Shown here piece by piece: positions 59,001-64,000 of a DNA stretch of 64,000 nt; position 1 is the stretch's first letter, and each line of letters begins with the position of its first letter. A model generated the notes under the pieces. That model worked only from the letters and a program-made list of their open reading frames with translations, made no database searches and was not told the DNA's origin. The DNA comes from Diadema setosum (Eukaryota; Echinodermata; Echinoidea; Diadematoida; Diadematidae): NCBI RefSeq assembly GCF_964275005.1, contig NC_092696.1, positions 25,488,972 through 25,552,971 of the forward strand, given 5' to 3'. Position numbers and translations under genes: made by a program.

Positions 59001-62000
59001 AATATATATAAGCAAATTCCAAGACTCCCGTGGATAACCCAGTCTATATTACGATCTATAAATAGGAAAAATTATTTGTTTTATAAATATAGATGCAATC
59101 CAACTGAAAAAATAAGAAAAAATATGTTTCATACAAAAACACACTCACCAAACTATTACGTACGCAGAAGAAAATGTTTTATGTTAATCAGATAAGCAAA
59201 TACAAAAATGATATCAAAAACACACGGAAAACATTAAAGAATGCTATGAATACATCTAACAATTCATCTAATATTTCTGAAATTCGGTGGGGCAATGCCT
59301 CCAGCAACACTCCCGCTGGCATGGCGGAAATTTTCAATGACTTTTTCTCTTCAATTGGAAAAAAATCTTTCTCAAAATATTCCTCTTTCTAGTAAATCTT
59401 TTAATGATTTTTTAGATACACCTAACTCCAAAACTATATTTTTTGACCCAACATATAAAGAAGAAATAATAAAGATTGTTGCTAATTTGAAAGAAGTAAA
59501 AAGTCCTGGCCATGACGGAATTGACAACTATTTGATAAAAAACATAATTCCTCAAATAGTGGATCCCTTAGTACACATTATCAACTCATCGCTTACAAGT
59601 GGCTATGTGCCAAATAGCATGAAACTTGCGAAAGTAATTCCTATTTACAAGAAAGGGGAGAAGGATGATGTCAATAACTATAGACCCATATCTTTACTAT
59701 CTTCTATTTCTAAGATTTTTGACAGAATAGTTTATATCAGGACAGTACGTTTTCTTAAAACCTGCGACATATTCTCAAACTTTCAATTTGGATTCAGGGA
59801 AAATCACAGCACAACACACGCACTACTTGCCCTCATCGACAAAGTCACACACGCACTCGACACACTTTCACACGCAATAGGTATCTTCTTGGACTTCTCC
59901 AAGGCCTTTGACACGATTAACCACGGTATACTTCTCGCCAAACTGTCTCATTATGGAATACGTGGAAAGGCCTTGGAGTGGTTCACGAGTTACCTATCAG
60001 AAAGATCCTAATTTGTACATGTCATCGGCTTTGACTCCCAAAGTAAAACAATTGCATGTGGTGTTCCACAAGGGAGTTTATTAGGCCCTTTGTTATTCAT
60101 TATTTATATTAATGATTTTCATAGATCCTCGGAGAAACTATCATTCATATTATTTGCGGATGACTCTAACCTTTTTTTTTTTTTCTCACTCTGACCCAAA
60201 CATTTTAATAAGAACAGTCAATGAAGAACTGAAAAAGGTTATACAATGGATATACGCAAATAAATTGTCATTAAATACTCAAAAAACAAAAGTTATGCTT
60301 TTTAGTAATTCTTTAGATAGCCTCCCGAGCAAAATAACATTTGATACTACTCCTTTAGAAGAAGTTTCTTCTTTTAAATATCTTGGTGTTTGCGTCGATA
60401 ACAAGCTTTCATGGAGGAATCATATTGATAACATATGTAAAATTATATCACGTAACATTGGCGTAATGAATAGATTAAGATATTATCTTCCTTCATCTGC
60501 ATTATTAACTCTTTATTCTAGTTTGATACTACCTTATTTAAACTACGGGATTCTTGCTTGGGGTAATACATATCAGATGTTACTTGATAAACTTCTTTTA
60601 TTGCAAAAGAAAGCGCTTAGAATTGTTTTTAATTTACATACCCGAGAACATACAAATGCTTTGTTTTCTGACCATAAAATATTAAAAGTAAATGATTTGT
60701 ATGTGTTTCAACCTGGCCAGTTAATGTTTAATTACAACAGTAACTCTTTACCTAAAATATTCCACGATTGATTTCATTGAAACAGTCATGTTCATAACTA
60801 TCCCACGCGACGATCCGACGAATTTCATCTTCCATTAATGAGAACCGCACATGCCCAAAATACATTTCATTATACCGGACCAAGACTTTGGAATAATTTA
60901 GATAATAGTTTCAAAGATTCCCCCAAATTTGTTACATTTAAATACAAATTCAGAAAACATTTACTTTCTACTTATAATCTTAGATAATTTAAATTGTTTT
61001 AATTCATGCTTGAGCTTTCACCTGTCCTGATGTTGCAGCACTTGGCGTGTTCTGTGTGCAGACTTCTCTTCTTTCTTCTCTCCTCTTCCTTTCCTGTCTT
61101 TTGTTCTTCGTAGACTTGTATTGTTACCGTCTTTTGTTCTTCGTAGACTTGTATTGTTACCGTCTTCTCTCCTCTCGGTACTGTCTCGCGTCTTACAGTG
61201 TATATACTTGTGGGTAATCGAATGTGTGTACGAACGTGTTGTCCTTATATTTTCCCGGTACACGTGGTTCAGTGAGCAATGTCCGGGCACTAGCATTGGT
61301 ATTCTATATTTTTTTCCCAACCGGTGTATCTCAAAATAATTACATGTATATTGTTATAGAATAGTATATCATTTACTCATTATTTATCTAGCGATCCACG
61401 TCCGACAAGCTTTGCTTTTTAGTGGATCACTATTTTCCATAATCGAATTCATTTTCCGCTCGCCCACGAAGTATTTATACAGTGTTTTTCCTAAATATTG
61501 TATATGTTATATGTTGTTTTATAATTTGTCTCGTATATATATTACATGAACCTTTTGCAAACGTTTGAACAATATTATTTCATCACATGTATACTTTTTA
61601 CTATGCTTTTTGATTTTCGATGATTGGAAATAAACTATGATTGAATTGAAAAAAAGGTAATAACATGCAACGGCGCGAATCTGACATTAAATGTGTTTAT
61701 GGCATAACACTTAACACCGATAAAGTTTTGGTATCCAGAATGGTTATCCAGTGGTTCAACTGTTGATGTTATGAGATGACAAATTTAATGACGTGACTTG
61801 GAGTAAAATTATGAATTCACTTGAAAATCTGCACTAGTCTGTTTACCTTTCAGTTTCTTGGCTAGCTCCCTGGTGAAGAGAACGTTGGCAAGCTTGCTCT
61901 GGGCGTAGGAGGCCGTGGAACTGTACTTCTTAGTGAGCATGATGTCATCAAAATGCATGCGGCCGAACTTGTGAGCGCTGGACGACACGTTGACGATGCG

Positions 62001-64000
62001 GCTCGGGGCTGATGCCTTGAGGAGGTCGAGTAGGAGGTGGGTCAGGAGAAAGTGACCCAGGTGGTTGACCCCGAACTGCATCTCAAACTCATCCTCCGTC
62101 TTCCACTCAGGACACATCATGATTCCTGGAGAGGACAAAATTCATCCAGCAGAATCAGTGCCAAGCTGCGTTTTCATGGTTAACACGTACTATAATTATT
62201 ATTTCCACTGAAGTAATAGGGAGTTTAACGATATGAATCTTTTACCATGATCAGAAAGAATCCTTGTAACCATAACGATGTTATCACCAATGCTCATGAG
62301 CAGGAATCTCTCTTAATCATGTATGAATTTCTAGTATATATTTCTAGTATAATTTCTAGTATATTTCTGGTATATCAATTTAATTAACTGCCATCTTTTT
62401 CCAATCCTCTTGTGGACTCTTTGGACTTAGTGTACCGCGCTTTGGGGTTCTCTGTGCCAATTGGCACTCAAAGCACATAAAGTCCCGAATTGACGAAGGT
62501 GGTTATTGAAACCACGGTTTAAACCACGGACAATTTGTATGGGGCGCCAAGTGTCGCATGGCCTATTTCGTTCATTAAAGAAATTATCATTTCGTCGACG
62601 AAGGCCGACACTTGGCGCTCCATACAAATTGACCATGGTTTAAACCATGGTTTCAATTGTATCACCTTCGTTAATTCGGGCCAAAGGGTCAATCGAAAGC
62701 TTAACGTTGATGGCGGTTTGTATAAGGACAGAACGGGATAGAAAAGTGGGTATAGAAATGCGGATTTTTCTCGCAATTTTACCTGCGTTGTTGAGAAGGA
62801 TTTCCAAATGTTTCTCCTCCCTCTTGATCTCGGCGGCAAAGTCCCGGATGGACTTCATCGAGGCCAGGTCCAGTTTCTTGACCACTACGTCCTTGTTTCC
62901 TGACTCTCTGATGACCCATAGCTGGGCCTCCTCGGCCTTCTTCAGGTCACGACACGCCATGATGACACGGGCTCCTTTACAGGAAGCAAATACAAACTTT
63001 AAGAATGGCTTAACTTTTATTTTAGAAGAAGAAGAGGAGGATTTGGAAGATCTTAACCTGCTACTTCTTTTGTATTTAGAGGACGTTAATATTTAAAGCA
63101 AAAATAATAGTATGTGCAGATGGTCTGGAAGCCATGGTAAGTGCTATACAAGGTTTGGACATTCAAAGAAACTAATCCCTCAAATCATATAATACATACC
63201 CATCGAATGTCGATGTTAACATTGATTAGATTATAATTCTCCTGATAAGGCTGGTTTTGTAACATGAATTAGACAAAAGGTTGCCAAGAGATGTTGAAGG
63301 AAAAGCGTTGAAATGTTGATTTTGAGCTCCCATCAAAACAAGGCATCACAACTTTTGAAAGAGCAACAACAACATGACTATGGAAAATCTTTATTTCTAG
63401 GAGAATCATTGTTTGAAATAAAAGAGAATATGAAAATGTAATATAACATGCATGTCTACAATGGTAAAGTACAGACGCCTACCTCGCTTGGCCAGGTCCT
63501 TAGCCGACTCTTTCCCGATGCCTGTATTACATCCTGTGATGATCACCGTCTTGCCGTCAAGTCGCGCCTTGCTGTAACAGCGCCCTCCCTGCAGGAAGCG
63601 TCTGAAGAAGTAGAAGGAGACTACAACTGCAGGAGAGAGAGGGAGAGGGTACGTCGAAGAGAGAGAGATTTTTGCTTTTAAACAAACAGACAAAAATTTT
63701 GTTTTAGTCAAACATCTCCTTTCTTCTCCCCTTTCTAGTTCTATTCTTTCTCTAAACTGAATGTTTCAAGCAATTGCATGATTACAAATAATAGCATTAT
63801 CTAATGTGGAGGCTTTTCCACCCTCAATTGATCACATTAAAAAGTAGTCTGAGTAAACCCACGAAAATGGCAAATAGAATGAGGGACTGGACAACAGATA
63901 ACGAAACATGATTCCAATAGAAGGGAACTGCAATAAAACCCCATTAAAAACCCATGCCTTGTAACTCCAGCAGACTGATTTCCTTTTTGTTACCGAAGAT
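53018..64000 (-). CDS. Retinol dehydrogenase 11-14-like SDR, paralog 2 (exon 1 mostly outside the window)
   Basis: Minus-strand exons: 63483-63626, 62783-62974, 61847-62125, 53982-54183 and 53018-53120 (stop TAA). The sizes of the first four (144, 192, 279, 202) and all phases equal those of the copy at 7610-17269; the last exon is 3 bases longer. Motifs: [24 protein letters not shown], and YAQSK at the active site. The C-terminus is [20 protein letters not shown] followed by [13 protein letters not shown]. The missing first exon should encode the start and part of the membrane anchor. At the window edge ATCTTCG before GTAA (63994-64000) could be its last bases, giving IF joined to [15 protein letters not shown]. 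The 7.7-kb intron between the fourth and fifth listed exons holds two LINEs and a hAT element. Function as for the first copy; likely active, since catalytic residues are intact. Confidence 0.92.
53190..53470. repeat. Degenerate TTCGTCTAATGACC-type motif array
   Basis: Words such as CTTCGTCTAATGACC, AATTCGTCTAATACCC and TTGCCATTTAGCC on the left face GGTCATTAGACGAAACG, GGGCATTAGAAGAAGTG and AGTAGACCAAACGGGCATTA on the right. The design resembles the arrays at 36825 and 50780 (many degenerate copies, inverted halves) with a different word. It lies in an intron of paralog 2 and is followed by (CAAA)n at 53484-53512. Confidence 0.6.
54192..54228. repeat. (CAAA)n microsatellite
   Basis: Tandem AAAC units, starting 9 bases beyond the acceptor of the exon ending at 54183 (minus-strand intron). 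Confidence 0.9.
55150..56400 (-). mobile_element. LINE copy, 5'-truncated, minus strand
   Basis: The minus-strand frame 55810-56406 carries [20 protein letters not shown], then [20 protein letters not shown] and [18 protein letters not shown], and ends with [15 protein letters not shown] and [13 protein letters not shown]. It is followed by a 3' UTR with an 11-bp perfect hairpin (55369-55379/55402-55412) and a (TTTGA)-type tail near 55150-55180. It is the same family as, but clearly diverged from, the LINE next to it. The two lie head to head and meet near 56400. Confidence 0.85.
57048..58603. mobile_element. hAT-type non-autonomous element, copy 2 (1556 bp) with intact 8-bp TSD
   Basis: The ends CAGTGGCGTATCTAGGG and CCCTAGATACGCCACTG are the same as the element at 31767-33752. 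The 8-bp duplication CTCCCAAA flanks it (57040-57047 and 58604-58611), the hAT signature. It sits inside the endonuclease coding part of the LINE. It has three GCGAGCGAGC-type blocks (near 57237, 57481, 57921) where copy 1 has five, plus a pyrimidine-rich end. No transposase. The two copies are very similar in sequence, so both are likely of similar, moderate age and younger than the LINE. Confidence 0.9.
61389..61431 (+). other. Conserved LINE 3' UTR hairpin
   Basis: The stem TAGCGATCCAC/GTGGATCACTA has ten of eleven pairs, with a loop containing ACAAGCTTTGCTTTTTA. Inside the loop AAGC and GCTT can pair around a 3-base turn. Related hairpins, read on the LINE sense strand, occur at 26745-26788, 55369-55412, 39628-39668 (decayed) and 37839-37878 (decayed), always about 150-210 bases before the LINE tail. 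Probably an RNA element recognised by the LINE reverse transcriptase; that role is inference from 3' hairpins known in other LINEs. Confidence 0.7.
62484..62680. mobile_element. Fold-back MITE with an internal self-palindrome
   Basis: The left end CCCGAATTGACGAAGGTG and right end CACCTTCGTTAATTCGGG are near-inverse. Arms of about 80 bp mirror each other (CAATTTGTATGGGGCGCCAA against TTGGCGCTCCATACAAATTG). The right arm contains ACCATGGTTTAAACCATGGT (62632-62651), a perfect 20-bp palindrome; the left arm has ACCACGGTTTAAACCACGG. It lies in the SDR paralog 2 intron between the exons at 61847-62125 and 62783-62974. No coding sequence. Confidence 0.75.

Larger units (their letters stand above)
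56410..61660 (+). mobile_element. Near-full-length LINE (endonuclease + reverse transcriptase), broken, split by a hAT element
   Basis: Endonuclease parts: [32 protein letters not shown] and [11 protein letters not shown] (56423-56839), [12 protein letters not shown] (about 57006-57040), then after the hAT insert [12 protein letters not shown] and ATLIDNIF. Reverse-transcriptase parts: [128 protein letters not shown] and [19 protein letters not shown]. Several frame changes and stops break it, so it is inactive. The coding end is near 60985, then a 3' UTR with the conserved hairpin (61389-61431) and a TTGAATTGAAAAAAA tail near 61640-61656. Jockey/CR1-type LINE in an intron of SDR paralog 2. 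Confidence 0.88.

Noticed and set aside
55150-61660. A single LINE with an inverted 5' part (twin priming)
   Set aside because: Both halves contain the same C-terminal reverse-transcriptase region and their own 3' UTR hairpin and tail, and they are diverged; they are two separate copies.
62647-63096. 149-aa plus-strand open frame
   Set aside because: Antisense of the dehydrogenase exon 62783-62974.

Overview
The window looks like nuclear DNA of a marine invertebrate, most likely a deuterostome and perhaps an echinoderm. It is AT-rich, with short GT-AG-bounded exons, many microsatellites, decayed LINE retrotransposons and many DNA-transposon relics with long inverted repeats. The taxon is an inference from repeat style and gene content; no marker gene settles it.

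Four host genes can be assembled, all on the minus strand. (1) A complete six-exon short-chain dehydrogenase of the retinol dehydrogenase 11-14 class (7610-17269, 324 aa). (2) Four exons of a YWTD beta-propeller (LDL-receptor-like) gene (22850-30147), with a reading-frame break in one exon and its 5' end not found. (3) A six-exon alpha/beta hydrolase (35862-40667, at least 313 aa) with its nucleophile elbow, acid and histidine visible. (4) A second retinol dehydrogenase (53018 to about 64000), a paralog of the first with identical exon phases and, for its three middle coding exons, identical exon lengths; nearly all of its first coding exon lies beyond the window. The two dehydrogenases bracket the two unrelated genes, so the locus probably arose by duplication of an SDR gene with other genes between the copies. 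One further plus-strand exon (45626-45828) is supported only by an open frame and splice-like signals.

The rest is mobile DNA and its remains. 150-5203: a fold-back element split by two direct copies of a 2-2.4 kb hairpin-ended element. 6.3-6.9 kb: tail of a LINE. 12.8-14.0 kb: the same fold-back family split by a TA-inserted element. 18.4-20.8 kb: palindrome, 242-bp tandem duplication, (TA)n, a LINE reverse-transcriptase relic and a TTAA-flanked fold-back. 26.5-28.1 kb: antisense LINE. 31.8-33.8 kb: hAT-type element. 37-43 kb: LINE 3' tails, a perfect 60-bp-arm palindrome and two inverted-repeat elements. 49-53 kb: LINE tail, a degenerate motif array and a Harbinger-type element. 55.2-61.7 kb: two LINE copies head to head inside an SDR intron, one split by an 8-bp-TSD hAT element.

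The most interesting signal is a hairpin near the 3' end of one LINE family. It is present in five copies here. The loop is conserved while the stem sequence differs between copies but stays complementary, which suggests selection on an RNA structure. No LTR elements, viruses, CRISPR arrays or functional tRNA genes were seen.
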